32,879 nucleotides of DNA. Origin: an uncultured Eubacteriales bacterium (GTDB lineage: Bacteria > Bacillota > Clostridia > Lachnospirales > Lachnospiraceae). Location: assembly GCA_900316115.1 (NCBI GenBank), contig ONBN01000024.1, positions 1 through 32,879 of the forward strand, in the 5' to 3' direction. Both the position numbers and the translations under genes were made by a program. Positions 18,124-27,007 of this stretch are shown here, piece after piece (position 1 is the stretch's first letter; each line of letters opens with the position of its first letter). The notes beneath the pieces were generated by a model. The model searched no databases, was not told the origin of the DNA, and saw nothing but the letters and a program-made list of their open reading frames with translations.

Positions 18124-19095
18124 ATGATCCATTTATTACTGGCTGTTATTTACCTGTCCTTTATCAGCCTTGGCCTTCCAGACTCTCTTCTTGGAGCTGC
18201 ATGGCCTAAAATGTACCTTGAATTTGGAGTTCCGGTTTCCTTTGCCGGTATTATTTCCATGATCATTTCCATGGGAACCATTATTTCCAGCCTTCAAAGT
18301 GACCGGCTTACCAAAAAGCTTGGAACAGGAAAGGTTACTGCCATCAGCGTAGGCATCACGGCAGCTGCACTGTTTGGCTTTTCCATCAGCGGTTCCTTCT
18401 GGATGCTTTGTCTCTGGGCCATCCCATATGGACTTGGTGCCGGAAGCGTAGATGCATCCTTAAATAACTATGTTGCTCTTCATTATGCCGGCCGCCATAT
18501 GAGCTGGCTGCACTGTATGTGGGGCGTAGGCACATCTCTTGGCCCTTACATTATGGAATATGCACTTACAGGCGGGCAGAACTGGAACATGGGATACCGC
18601 TACATTTCCTATCTGCAGATTATCTTAACAGCAGTCCTTCTGTGCAGCCTTCCCTTATGGAAAAAAGCCGGCGGACTTGCAGCACTGTTCTTTATCGGCA
18701 TTACTGCAGGCCGTGCTCTCAGTGGTTTTATTACTATGAAACTGTCAGACCCACAGATGATCCGTATGGGACAGATCATCATCCTTGCAGGTATCCTGTT
18801 CATGCTCCTGCCATTTGGCTTCGGCTCCCAGGCTGGACTACTTATGGTAGGTCTGGGCTGTGCCCCCATTTATCCATGTATTATCCATTCCACCCCTGAT
18901 CATTTTGGAGCAGATAAATCCCAGGCAGTGATCGGTGTACAGATGGCAAGTGCTTATATGGGAAGCCTTCTCATGCCTCCTGTATTCGGACTGCTCGCCC
19001 AGAATATAAGCGCCTCCCTGTTTCCTGTATTTCTTCTGCTTTTATTGATCCTTATGGTTTTCATGCATGAAAAACTTCTGAAAAAAACAGCCTGA
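18124..19095 (+). CDS. MFS transporter, probably internally deleted
   Basis: This belongs to the major facilitator superfamily, fucose permease/FucP-like branch; the substrate is unknown. The first 180 residues cover six helices and contain the usual SDRLTKKLG loop between helices 2 and 3. After LPLWKK (178-181) the sequence jumps straight to LAALFFIGITAGRALSG, which normally belongs to helix 8. The central cytoplasmic loop and helix 7 (roughly 60-75 residues) therefore seem to be missing in frame. At 323 aa it is well below the 380-410 aa usual for the family. It may be a non-functional transporter. The start has a good GGAGGT site. It is divergent from the amylase, so an oligosaccharide link is possible but unproven. 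Confidence 0.75.
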   Translation: MIHLLLAVIYLSFISLGLPDSLLGAAWPKMYLEFGVPVSFAGIISMIISMGTIISSLQSDRLTKKLGTGKVTAISVGITAAALFGFSISGSFWMLCLWAIPYGLGAGSVDASLNNYVALHYAGRHMSWLHCMWGVGTSLGPYIMEYALTGGQNWNMGYRYISYLQIILTAVLLCSLPLWKKAGGLAALFFIGITAGRALSGFITMKLSDPQMIRMGQIIILAGILFMLLPFGFGSQAGLLMVGLGCAPIYPCIIHSTPDHFGADKSQAVIGVQMASAYMGSLLMPPVFGLLAQNISASLFPVFLLLLLILMVFMHEKLLKKTA

Positions 19096-19152
19096 TAGCT
19101 CACACGATACCAGGCAAAGGTTCTCCAACTATAACAGCTACAGACAGGAAAA

Positions 19153-19187
19153 GCTCCTGGTGCTGACCAAGTCAGTCCAGGAGCCAT
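19153..19187. terminator. Bidirectional terminator overlapping the HAD gene stop
   Basis: GCTCCTGG (19153-19160) pairs with CCAGGAGC (19177-19184), and the inner arms CTGAC (19163-19167) and GTCAG (19171-19175) continue the stem around a CAA loop. TTTT tracts follow in both directions. The stop codon of the minus-strand HAD gene (19172-19174) lies in the inner part of the hairpin. Confidence 0.85.
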
Positions 19188-19981
19188 TTTCTGATCGCAT
19201 AAGCAATCCCGTCTTCATTATTGGAAAGAGTAATTTTGTCAGCCTTATCTTTTACAGCCTTTTCTGCATTCTCCATTGCTATTCCCCATCCAGCAGCTTC
19301 CAGCATGGGAATATCATTTTCTGAATCTCCAAATGCAGCTGCATCCTGTATGGAAATCCCCAGAACCTTGCAGATATCCTTAAGTCCTTTTCCTTTATCG
19401 ATCTGTTTTGGAATGATCTCCAGATAAAAAGCCGCTGTCCTTACAACCGTCAGGTCATCATCCAGATGAGCTGCGATCTGTTCCTGTATCTGAAGGATCT
19501 GCTCCGGATCAACTGCCAGAAGAAGCTTTACAGGCGCAAAGTCCAAAAAATCGGACAGGTTTTCCACCTGTGTACAGCTCATCCGGTTATTCCTGCATTC
19601 AAATTCCACTTTATATCCCTTTTCATCTGTAACATAAAACTGTTTTCCATCATCCAGGATCACTGTCACAGGCAGGGTTTCCAGATAACGAAGAAACGCT
19701 TTTGTCTTTTCTTTGTCCATGCTTGTCTCTGACAGAACGCTTCCGTCCGATGCCTGGATGATCCTGCCACCATTGTAAGCCATCAGGATTCCCTGATGAG
19801 TATACAGTTCCAGTTCTTCTGCCATTTCATAAAGTCCTGGAACCGGCCTGGCAGAAGCCAGCATAAGTCTTACCCCTTTTTCCTGCATCTGTAAAAGTGT
19901 GTTTTTCGTATCTGCAGTGATCTTTTTCTCATCATTTGTCAATGTGCCATCAATATCAAGTGCTAACAGTTTTACTTTCAT
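19172..19981 (-). CDS. Cof-type HAD-IIB family sugar-phosphatase
   Basis: HAD type IIB hydrolases dephosphorylate sugar phosphates, flavin or pyridoxal phosphate, with broad overlapping specificities. The 269-aa protein has motif I DIDGTLTND (nucleophile Asp9, Asp11), motif II LASAR (41-45), motif III lysine in PKQIDKGKGL (Lys197 region) and motif IV FGDSENDIPML (Asp219, Asp223). A C2 cap occupies about 85-185. The start is supported by AGGTAAGGG. It is the last gene of a possible YitT-Gfo-cupin-HAD run and its stop is embedded in the terminator hairpin. The substrate cannot be predicted. Confidence 0.93.
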   Translation of the reverse strand: MKVKLLALDIDGTLTNDEKKITADTKNTLLQMQEKGVRLMLASARPVPGLYEMAEELELYTHQGILMAYNGGRIIQASDGSVLSETSMDKEKTKAFLRYLETLPVTVILDDGKQFYVTDEKGYKVEFECRNNRMSCTQVENLSDFLDFAPVKLLLAVDPEQILQIQEQIAAHLDDDLTVVRTAAFYLEIIPKQIDKGKGLKDICKVLGISIQDAAAFGDSENDIPMLEAAGWGIAMENAEKAVKDKADKITLSNNEDGIAYAIRKWLLD

Positions 19982-20043
19982 GTCCCTTACCTTTCTATAC
20001 TGATCTGCAATATTTTGTCCTTTTCATAAGCTTCTGATATTCT

Positions 20044-20529
20044 TTAAAAATCCTTTACTTCTCCGGTCAGCTTCTGGATATACGTTGCTGCATTCGGATA
20101 CTTTTCAAGCAATTCTTCCCGATTGCCATGTTCATATTCTTCCTCTGAATATCCAGGACACATAGTGGTTCCAAGCAGTGCCCATTTTCCCCCGTCTTTC
20201 AATCTGGAACCCTGCCAGACTCCTCCTTCAACCACATGCTGGGGTATCTGTCCATCCAGAAGATCCGTTCCAAGAACAGTAATCCTTGTGCTTCCATCCG
20301 GCATCAGTTCGCACATTTCCACTGGATCCCCCATATAAAAATGATACACTTCTTCACCTGTAAGACGGTGTAAATGAGAAAATGAATCCTCAGTCAGCAG
20401 ATAGTAAATAGCACTTCCTTCTGAAATCCCATGATCTTTTTTCTTGCTTTTCCAGGTTTCTTTTACCATGCCGCCTTCCTGTCCTAAAGGCACCATGTCC
20501 AATAGCCTGATCACATCCTGTGCTGTCAT
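20044..20529 (-). CDS. Cupin domain protein, DUF985 family
   Basis: DUF985 proteins are small cupins with a beta-barrel resembling sugar epimerase-like or metal-binding cupins; no firm function is known. The start at 20529 has AAAAGGAG 5-8 nt upstream and gives 161 aa. Family signatures visible are an early EGGMVKETW and SAIYYLLTEDSFSHLHRLTGEEVYHFYMGDP with the barrel histidines. A VVEGGVWQGSRL strand and a terminal GTTMCPGYSEEEYEHG are also present. It lies 57 nt after the Gfo/Idh/MocA oxidoreductase and 62 nt before the HAD phosphatase, so a shared role in sugar or small-molecule metabolism is possible. Confidence 0.88.
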   Translation of the reverse strand: MTAQDVIRLLDMVPLGQEGGMVKETWKSKKKDHGISEGSAIYYLLTEDSFSHLHRLTGEEVYHFYMGDPVEMCELMPDGSTRITVLGTDLLDGQIPQHVVEGGVWQGSRLKDGGKWALLGTTMCPGYSEEEYEHGNREELLEKYPNAATYIQKLTGEVKDF

Positions 20530-20586
20530 ATGCTCTCCTTTTGTTTTATCCGGCTCCAACTGCCGTCACATTTCATACTTTCCTGT

Positions 20587-21702
20587 TTATTCCACACTCG
20601 TCCACTCGCCGTGATTTCCGGCACTTTTCAATACACCAGCGCAGATTTTTGCGATCCTTGCTCCACATTCAAAGCCAGGATACGTTTCTGCAGGTTTTCC
20701 CTCCTGAACAGCCTGATAAAAAGCCTCAAACATCTGCGTAAAGGTTTCTGAAAATCCGTTTCCAAAAGCAAACACTTCTTTTTGGATCCCTTCGCCTTTC
20801 TTTGCTGCAAACAACTGATTATTTTCTTCCTCATTCCACCAGATATTTCCATCCGTTCCTGTGATCTCCAGGGAAAGATGGTTGCCCCTTCCTGGAGATA
20901 CTTCTGAAAGCACCACGCTTCCCACAGCCTGATTTTCAAATTTCATCTGAATGATTGCTGCGTCTTCTGAGATTACTTCGATCTTTTCTCCATCCCCAGA
21001 ATCTGATGCCTGTATTTTTCTTCCAGTCACATCCCTTTTTTCAGAATCTTCCAAAGGATACATCATGCCATTTTTCAAAATCCGGTGAGGCGTATAGCAT
21101 GCAAATAAAGCAGACACTTCCTTTATCCTCTGTCCGGATACATATTCTGCAATATCAAACCAGTGGGTTCCAATCTCGGAAACTGCCCGCATCTCCCCTC
21201 CGGTTTCCGGATGATATCTCCAGTCATACGCCGTGGGAAGCGCTCCGAATTCCTGCAAGTATGTACCATGGATCAGAATGGGACGTCCGATGGAACCATT
21301 TTCCACCAGTTCCTTTGCTCGCTGACAAGCCATATGATACCGGACATTTAACACCATTCCGCAGATTTTACCGCTCTTTGCAGCCTGATCCGCAAGATCT
21401 TTTGCCTCTGTCTCTGACAGGCTCAAAGGCTTTTCACACAGTACATGCTTCCCTGCATCTAAAGCTGCTTTTACAAAAGCACCATGTGTGGCCGGTGGAG
21501 TACAGATATGGATCACATCTGCCTCTGATTCCATTATCGCCTCCACGGAAGTCACCCACTTTGGAATGCCCCACTTTTTTGCAAATGCTTTTGCATGTTC
21601 TTCTCTCTGGCTCATTACCACATCTACAGACACATTGCAGGCACGAAGTGCTTTCATATGTACCTCTGCTGCAAATCCTGTTCCAATGATCCCTGCTTTC
21701 AT
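20587..21702 (-). CDS. Gfo/Idh/MocA family oxidoreductase
   Basis: This is an NAD(P)-dependent dehydrogenase family acting on sugars, cyclitols and related compounds. The 371-aa protein has the N-terminal Rossmann motif GTGFAAEVH (7-15), the conserved CEKPLSLSETEA segment with Glu90-Lys91-Pro92, and the C-terminal alpha/beta domain with EIGTHWFDIAEYVSG (catalytic-type histidine). GGAAGGG lies 8 nt before the start. It follows the YitT-like gene by 63 nt on the same strand. The specific substrate is not evident from sequence; inositol or a hexose derivative would be ordinary for the family. Confidence 0.93.
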   Translation of the reverse strand: MKAGIIGTGFAAEVHMKALRACNVSVDVVMSQREEHAKAFAKKWGIPKWVTSVEAIMESEADVIHICTPPATHGAFVKAALDAGKHVLCEKPLSLSETEAKDLADQAAKSGKICGMVLNVRYHMACQRAKELVENGSIGRPILIHGTYLQEFGALPTAYDWRYHPETGGEMRAVSEIGTHWFDIAEYVSGQRIKEVSALFACYTPHRILKNGMMYPLEDSEKRDVTGRKIQASDSGDGEKIEVISEDAAIIQMKFENQAVGSVVLSEVSPGRGNHLSLEITGTDGNIWWNEEENNQLFAAKKGEGIQKEVFAFGNGFSETFTQMFEAFYQAVQEGKPAETYPGFECGARIAKICAGVLKSAGNHGEWTSVE

Positions 21703-21765
21703 GTTCTACACCCTTCCTATACTTTCCCAACTTTTAAAGTGCATCTGTCACTATCCCTGTTTCTC

Positions 21766-22620
21766 TTATTTTTTCGGCTGATAACGCATATCCGAAACAT
21801 TATAAACCGTAACAAAAGCTTTCGGATCCTGATGGTTGATAAAATTCATCAGTTTCTGATATTCTGTCTTGTCCACAATGGTTATGATCTCATTTCTTTT
21901 CTGCATATTGTAGGCACCTATGGATTCGTAAATGGTCGCTCCACTGTGCAGTTCGTCAATAATAAACCTGCGGAGTTCTTCTTCCTTCTTTGTGATAATG
22001 CATACCCTGCGCTTAATATTGTGATCAAAAATAAAATGATCCAGCACAAGACCGTTAAAATAGGTTCCGATAATGCTCAGTACAACTGTTTTTTTATCAT
22101 ATACCAGTGCTGCGGAAAGAGCCACGCACATCCCGGACAGGGACATTGCTTTCCCCAGTTCCATATGAAGGTACTTATTCATGATCTTTGCCACAATATC
22201 CAGCCCGCCGGAAGATGCATTTCTGTTAAAAAGAATACTAAGCCCTACACTGACCACCAGGATATAAGAAAGTACATCCAGTTCCTGGCTGCCGGTCATT
22301 GAACCCATATCCGGAAATATCCTTTCAAAAAGGCCAATAAATACAGGCAGCATAATGCTTGTGTAAACCGTCTTTATTCCGAACTCTCTTCCGCAGGTGA
22401 AAAAGCCTATGATCAGAAGCACCACATTCAGGATCATTGTGATCGCTGACAGGGGAAGTGGCACAAAATTGGACAGCACAATACCAAGACCTGAAATACT
22501 GCTGACTGAAGTGTGGCTTGGCACTAAAAAGAAATAAACAGCAGCTGCAATAATGGCTACCGCCCCAGTAAGAATCACTGTCTCCTTTATCACATCTGCA
22601 AAATTCAATTGTTTTTTCAT
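21766..22620 (-). CDS. YitT family membrane protein (DUF161/DUF2179)
   Basis: YitT proteins have five to six transmembrane helices followed by a soluble DUF2179 domain; their physiological role is not established. The 284-aa protein shows hydrophobic segments at about 12-32, 45-75, 80-105, 115-135 and 155-185. The signature NASSGGLDIVAKI (about 133-145) is typical of the first domain. The C-terminal 80 residues (GATIYESIGAYNMQKRNEI onward) match the DUF2179 layout, a PII-like fold. It is probably transcribed from an extended -10 promoter just upstream. Confidence 0.9.
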   Translation of the reverse strand: MKKQLNFADVIKETVILTGAVAIIAAAVYFFLVPSHTSVSSISGLGIVLSNFVPLPLSAITMILNVVLLIIGFFTCGREFGIKTVYTSIMLPVFIGLFERIFPDMGSMTGSQELDVLSYILVVSVGLSILFNRNASSGGLDIVAKIMNKYLHMELGKAMSLSGMCVALSAALVYDKKTVVLSIIGTYFNGLVLDHFIFDHNIKRRVCIITKKEEELRRFIIDELHSGATIYESIGAYNMQKRNEIITIVDKTEYQKLMNFINHQDPKAFVTVYNVSDMRYQPKK

Positions 22621-22658
22621 AATCAGATTCCTGTCTTTCCTCTATTATTCACCCATGA

Positions 22659-22667
22659 ATTGTATCA
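22659..22667 (-). promoter_or_regulatory. Extended -10 promoter for the YitT gene
   Basis: On the minus strand TGATACAAT (plus 22659-22667) is an extended -10 element about 40 nt before the YitT start; the -35 position is T-rich (TTTCTT). Confidence 0.55.
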
Positions 22668-22799
22668 TATCCACGCATAAAAAGAAAACGTATATTCATA
22701 ACATTTGTATATTTGAAGCTTGCAAAAATCGATTTCACTGTCTGCTTATTTTCATGAAATCAGATGTTTTATTGCTTGAAAGTGTCTGCGCTTTATGGT

Positions 22800-22815
22800 A
22801 AGTTATAACTAACTT
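22800..22815. promoter_or_regulatory. Palindromic operator-like site upstream of a GNAT gene
   Basis: AAGTTA-TAAC-TAACTT is a perfect 6-bp inverted repeat, with an overlapping 10-bp palindrome AGTTATAACT. It lies 30 nt before the GNAT start and overlaps the expected promoter (TTGAAA about 17 nt upstream of TAAGTT, or TATAAC as -10). The layout is like that of a MarR-type repressor site. Confidence 0.45.
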
Positions 22816-22844
22816 GTGTTTTAATTTATTTTTGTGGAGGAGAT

Positions 22845-23444
22845 ATGATTAAGATTACTGAATTATCCGAAAAAGATCTGCGGGAAATCGGCCTTACTTT
22901 TGCCAACTATGTGTATCCTGCTGATGACAGGGGCATGTTCCCTTTTGATGACAAAGAAATGCTGACACGTTACATTATGGGATTTGCAAAATCCTGTATG
23001 CAGGCAGGGATGCTTTATGCAACCTCTGAAAAACACGAAGGCTACATTGCCATCACTACACCTGATTCCAAATACCCCTTCAAAGCCATCCGCACATTTA
23101 TCCGTGAGGTGATCGGTTCTCTTGGATGGAAGCGATACATCAGATTCGTAAAATTCATTTCCAAAGGCGGTCAGAATCTTGAATCTATCCTGCGGAAGCA
23201 GAAGCAGAAATATGTGGTAGTCCAGCTTCTGGCAGTCCCTGAAAAATACCAGCATCAGGGATATATGCGGCAGATGATGGAATTTGCTTTACAAACAGCC
23301 GGTAAATACCAGCTGCCCCTGGTGATTGAAACAGATGAACAGCTTAAATGCGATAAATACTGTCATCTTGGTGTAAAACTTGTTAATAAACGTGACTTTG
23401 GAGATCACAGATATGGTTACGGGATGATATGTGATAATGCATAA
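22845..23444 (+). CDS. GNAT family N-acetyltransferase
   Basis: This is a single-domain acetyl-CoA-dependent acyltransferase of 199 aa. The acetyl-CoA binding motif A is LAVPEKYQHQGYMRQMM (about 128-144), with QHQGYM in place of the more common (Q/R)xxGxG/A. A C-terminal strand YCHLGVKLVNKRDFG fits motif B. The N-terminal segment LSEKDLREIGLTFANYVYP resembles a small group of uncharacterised Clostridia acetyltransferases. A strong GGAGGAG site precedes the start. The gene converges on the ABC exporter genes with only 24 nt between stops. The acceptor is unknown. Confidence 0.83.
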   Translation: MIKITELSEKDLREIGLTFANYVYPADDRGMFPFDDKEMLTRYIMGFAKSCMQAGMLYATSEKHEGYIAITTPDSKYPFKAIRTFIREVIGSLGWKRYIRFVKFISKGGQNLESILRKQKQKYVVVQLLAVPEKYQHQGYMRQMMEFALQTAGKYQLPLVIETDEQLKCDKYCHLGVKLVNKRDFGDHRYGYGMICDNA

Positions 23445-23468
23445 CCCCATAGAAAGCCTAAGCCCTTT

Positions 23469-25139
23469 TCAGGGCTGTGGGCTTACATTCAGGATCCGGC
23501 TGCATCCTGTAAGGGTGCTTCCCCTGTGGGAGATCAGCATCAGCGTTTTTCCTGCATATGCTGTCTGTAAGGTATGAAGCAGTTCTTTTTCATGAAGTGC
23601 ATCAAGGGCACTGGACGGCTCATCCATCAGACAGATATCAGGATCCCGCAAAAGCACTCTTGCAATCCCGATCCTCTGACGTTCTCCGCCGGAAAGTCTG
23701 GCACTCATCTGCCCCATATCCGTATCATATCCATCCGGCAATGTTTCAATAAAATCTGCAATTCCTGCCCTTTTCGCAGCATCCCTCACCTGATCCATTG
23801 TTGCCTCCGGTTTTCCGATCCTGATATTTTCTGCAATGGTTGCGTCAAATAAATAAGTATCCTGTTCCAGAAAAGCAATTCTTTTATGCAATTCTTCAAA
23901 ACTGATCTGTTCTAGCGGAATGCCATTGATAAAAATGTTCCCCTCAGAAGGTGCATAAAACCGCAGCAACAGCCTTAAAATCGTAGATTTCCCGGCACCG
24001 GATTCCCCGGCAATCCCGATCCTGTCTCCTTTTTTTATCACATAATTAAAATGCTCCAAAATATTTTTATCTGTATTGGGATAAGCAAAGGTTACATCTT
24101 TGAACTCTATGGTTTCTATTTCACCACAGCTCACCGGATGCTCCGGTTCTTTTGTTTCCGGAACTGCATCCTCGATCTGAAACATCCTTTCTGCAGCACC
24201 ATAGGTTTCCAGAAGACTTGTAACCACAAATGTCAGGCTGAATGTGGAGGACAAGGACGCAGTTGCTGCAAAAGAAATGGCAATGGTCCCCACCGGATGA
24301 TTGATTCCACGGGACGCCAGCACTCCTGCACATACAAGGATCAGTATTCTTGCAAGATACACAAAAAAGTTTGGAAATGAAGCAATGGTCTGACGATGGA
24401 TGGTAAGTCCCAGGGAAGCCTTATTTACCTGCTGGTTTGCATCTGACACTTCCTCCATTCTCCGTGCTCCTGCGCCAAATATCTGAATATCCCGAATGCT
24501 GTAAACACTTTCCAGGATTTTGGATTTTAGTATTCCCAGCCGTTCTCTGTATTTCATACCGATTCCACGACCTGCTTTTAAAGCCACCAATGGCAGGATC
24601 ACACTGATCATAATATAAATAGGGATCAACACACCGGCATATAAAGGATTCACACACCAGGCAAGGATCACGGTGGTCACAGGAAGCAGTACCACAGTAA
24701 ACATAGGACCAATGGTGTGTGCAAAGAAAAATTCCAGTGTTTCAATATCCGCTACAGCAATATTCATTATGTCACCGGTTTCTTTCCCGATCATATATGC
24801 CGGCGAAATCCTGTCAATGGCATCGAATAAATGTACCCGCATTTTTGCCAGTATTCCATAAGCCCCCAGATGTGAAAACACACCTTCCAGATAACGGCAT
24901 CCTGCGATCAGCACTGCACAAAGTCCTGTCAGTACCCCGTACCTTATCAGCCCGTCACAAAGCCCTGCAGCAGCAAGAAGCCATAGTGTGCCAAAACCCA
25001 TCAGTCCCATATGAGCCAGTGCCCCTACAATACTTGCAGCCGTTGAAATAGCAATGTATTTCCGGATAGGCCTTCCCATTTCCAGAAGCCTGATGTTCAT
25101 TTCCTTCATTGAATAACTGAATTTGCGCTTCATCCTCAC
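23469..25139 (-). CDS. ABC transporter ATP-binding/permease protein, CydC-like
   Basis: This is one half of a heterodimeric type IV ABC exporter. The 556-aa protein has six membrane helices in the first about 320 residues and a nucleotide-binding domain with Walker A GESGAGKST, signature LSGGERQR and Walker B ICLMDEPSSALD. The motifs resemble CydC, which with CydD exports glutathione or cysteine in other bacteria. No cydAB oxidase genes are present here, so the real cargo is open. Its start overlaps the upstream gene by 4 bp (ATGA), so both subunits are translationally coupled. The gene ends facing the GNAT gene, with an AGCCCT/AGGGCT hairpin around the stop. Confidence 0.9.
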   Translation of the reverse strand: MRMKRKFSYSMKEMNIRLLEMGRPIRKYIAISTAASIVGALAHMGLMGFGTLWLLAAAGLCDGLIRYGVLTGLCAVLIAGCRYLEGVFSHLGAYGILAKMRVHLFDAIDRISPAYMIGKETGDIMNIAVADIETLEFFFAHTIGPMFTVVLLPVTTVILAWCVNPLYAGVLIPIYIMISVILPLVALKAGRGIGMKYRERLGILKSKILESVYSIRDIQIFGAGARRMEEVSDANQQVNKASLGLTIHRQTIASFPNFFVYLARILILVCAGVLASRGINHPVGTIAISFAATASLSSTFSLTFVVTSLLETYGAAERMFQIEDAVPETKEPEHPVSCGEIETIEFKDVTFAYPNTDKNILEHFNYVIKKGDRIGIAGESGAGKSTILRLLLRFYAPSEGNIFINGIPLEQISFEELHKRIAFLEQDTYLFDATIAENIRIGKPEATMDQVRDAAKRAGIADFIETLPDGYDTDMGQMSARLSGGERQRIGIARVLLRDPDICLMDEPSSALDALHEKELLHTLQTAYAGKTLMLISHRGSTLTGCSRILNVSPQP

Positions 25140-26869
25140 ACCTCCATTGCCTGCTGCCTGGTCACTAACTCATGATATAAACCATCCTGCTCCATCAGCT
25201 CTGCATGCGTGCCCCGCTGTATGATCCTGCCTTCTTTCAGTACATAAATACAGTCTGCATTTCTTACAGATGACATTCTGTGTGAGATGATCACCAGGGT
25301 TCTGGTATGAGCCAGATGACTGATGGTTTCCCATATTTCTTTCTCGCTTTCCGGATCCACGCTGGATGTGGCTTCATCAAAGATCATATATTCAGCCTTT
25401 GACATAAGTGCCCTGGCAATTCCCATTTTCTGTCTCTGACCTCCGGACAGGGATGCACCTGCATTTCCCACCTGAGAATCCAATCCTTTTTCCAGGGACT
25501 GAACGAATTTCAAAAGCCCGGCTTCCTTCACCGCTTCCATCAGGGTTTTATCGTCTGCATCTGGATCCGCAAGCAGCAGATTTTCACGGATAGTACCGGA
25601 AAACAGATTTACCTGCTGCGGCACCATTGCAATATGTTTTCGCAGTTCTTCCGGTCTCATGCTGCAATAATCCTTTCCATCCATATACAGCTTTCCTGCG
25701 GATGCATCGCAAAACCTCATTAAAAGAGAGGCTGTGGTAGATTTCCCGCAGCCGGATAACCCAACAAGTGCTGCCACAGAGCCTTTGGGGATTTCCAGAG
25801 ATATATCCTGCAGCGCCTGTCCTCTTCCTTCATATCCATAAGAAACATGCTCCATGCGGATCCCTGCAAAATTCTTTGGATCAGCCGGCAGTGAAGCGTC
25901 ATAGGGACGGGCTGTATCTGTTTCCAGGATTTCTTCTACTTTTCCTGCTGCTGAAATGGCGGTGAGCGCACCATGGGTAGCGCTCATAAGCTGCTGTGCT
26001 GAAGAAAAGTAGCTGTATGCCAGCATCAGAACGATCAATGCCTGCGAAATCGTAATACTGCCTCTGGAAATACGGATAGCAGAATCTATCAGCGCAATCA
26101 CAATAGCTGCATAGATCATCGCCTCTGTTACAAGAAAAGACGTAAAATTAATTTTCATAAAACAGTTAATATTTTTGTTTAATATCTCTGCCTTTTCCCC
26201 AAGGATCCGGGAGTGTTCCCTGTCCCTGTCAAACAGCTTTAACGTGGTAAGACCACGCAGGCTGTCCATGTAATAGCCTGTCATATCATCCAGAGAACGC
26301 CAGTATATTTTTCTTATATCTTCAATCCTGCTTCGGAAAAGATTATTTACCGGAAGCAGGGATAAGGATGTTACAAGCATTAATACTGCAACCGGCATGG
26401 AAATGTTTTTCAGGTGGAAAAAAAGATATATAGGCGCAGCCACACTGTAGATCAGGCTTGGAAGATAAGAACTGAAATACACCTGCATCTGTTCTACTGC
26501 ATCTACAGAAGCTGTAATCGCTGAAACAGGCCCGATTTTCTCAATCCCGCCTGCATCCAGCTCCATTACTTTGGAAAAGATCATTTTTCGCATGCTTTCC
26601 CTCGCTTTTGCTGCTGTCTTATATTCCAGAAGTCCTTTCAGCAACTGTGCCAGGAAAGTAAACACAGCTGCCAGTAATGCTGCACGGATGGCGCTCCATG
26701 CAGTCCCTAAAATTTCCTGCGGCCAAAACAAATTTCCAAGAAAACCTCCGATGATCTCGGCAAGCGCAGTTGTACCCATCAGTGTGAGAAAACTTACTCC
26801 TGCAATTGCTATGATCCAAAGCCATAGCCCCCGAGTAAGTTTTAAAAGTGTTTTATTCATCAGAAGCAT
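25136..26869 (-). CDS. ABC transporter ATP-binding/permease protein, CydD-like
   Basis: This is the partner half-exporter. The 577-aa protein opens with MLLMNKTLLKL, whose ATG has GGGAGG 7 nt upstream. Six helices occupy about 15-310. The nucleotide-binding domain has Walker A GLSGCGKST, signature LSGGQRQK, Walker B YMIFDEATSSVDPES and the switch histidine in IISHRMSS. All catalytic residues needed for ATP hydrolysis appear intact, as in its partner, so neither site looks degenerate. Transcription likely starts at a TATAAT (plus 26906-26911, minus strand) about 40 nt upstream. Confidence 0.9.
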   Translation of the reverse strand: MLLMNKTLLKLTRGLWLWIIAIAGVSFLTLMGTTALAEIIGGFLGNLFWPQEILGTAWSAIRAALLAAVFTFLAQLLKGLLEYKTAAKARESMRKMIFSKVMELDAGGIEKIGPVSAITASVDAVEQMQVYFSSYLPSLIYSVAAPIYLFFHLKNISMPVAVLMLVTSLSLLPVNNLFRSRIEDIRKIYWRSLDDMTGYYMDSLRGLTTLKLFDRDREHSRILGEKAEILNKNINCFMKINFTSFLVTEAMIYAAIVIALIDSAIRISRGSITISQALIVLMLAYSYFSSAQQLMSATHGALTAISAAGKVEEILETDTARPYDASLPADPKNFAGIRMEHVSYGYEGRGQALQDISLEIPKGSVAALVGLSGCGKSTTASLLMRFCDASAGKLYMDGKDYCSMRPEELRKHIAMVPQQVNLFSGTIRENLLLADPDADDKTLMEAVKEAGLLKFVQSLEKGLDSQVGNAGASLSGGQRQKMGIARALMSKAEYMIFDEATSSVDPESEKEIWETISHLAHTRTLVIISHRMSSVRNADCIYVLKEGRIIQRGTHAELMEQDGLYHELVTRQQAMEV

Positions 26870-26905
26870 TTTCGTTCCTCCCTGATATCGTTACAATTTA
26901 TGGTC

Positions 26906-26911
26906 ATTATA
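26906..26911 (-). promoter_or_regulatory. -10 element for the CydD/CydC-like operon
   Basis: TATAAT on the minus strand, preceded by TG, sits 36 nt before the start. The -35 (TGTTAT at 17 nt) is poor. Confidence 0.5.
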
Positions 26912-26944
26912 CATCATTCTCATCCCTGATAACACATTATTGCA

Positions 26945-26975
26945 AAAAATAGCCATGTTTCAAATGGCTATTTTT
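26945..26975 (-). terminator. Terminator of the small membrane protein gene
   Basis: AAAAATAGCCAT (26945-26956) and ATGGCTATTTTT (26964-26975) form a perfect 12-bp stem with a 7-nt loop and a T-run on the minus strand. It lies 32 nt after the stop of the 163-aa gene and insulates it from the ABC operon. The symmetric A/T arms make it potentially bidirectional. Confidence 0.9.
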
Positions 26976-27007
26976 CATGTATACAAACATATTCAATTGT
27001 ATTTTTC

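Noticed and set aside
24121-24333. Small minus-strand frame inside the CydC-like gene
   Set aside because: It is an out-of-frame shadow of a well-supported ABC transporter gene with no start signal.
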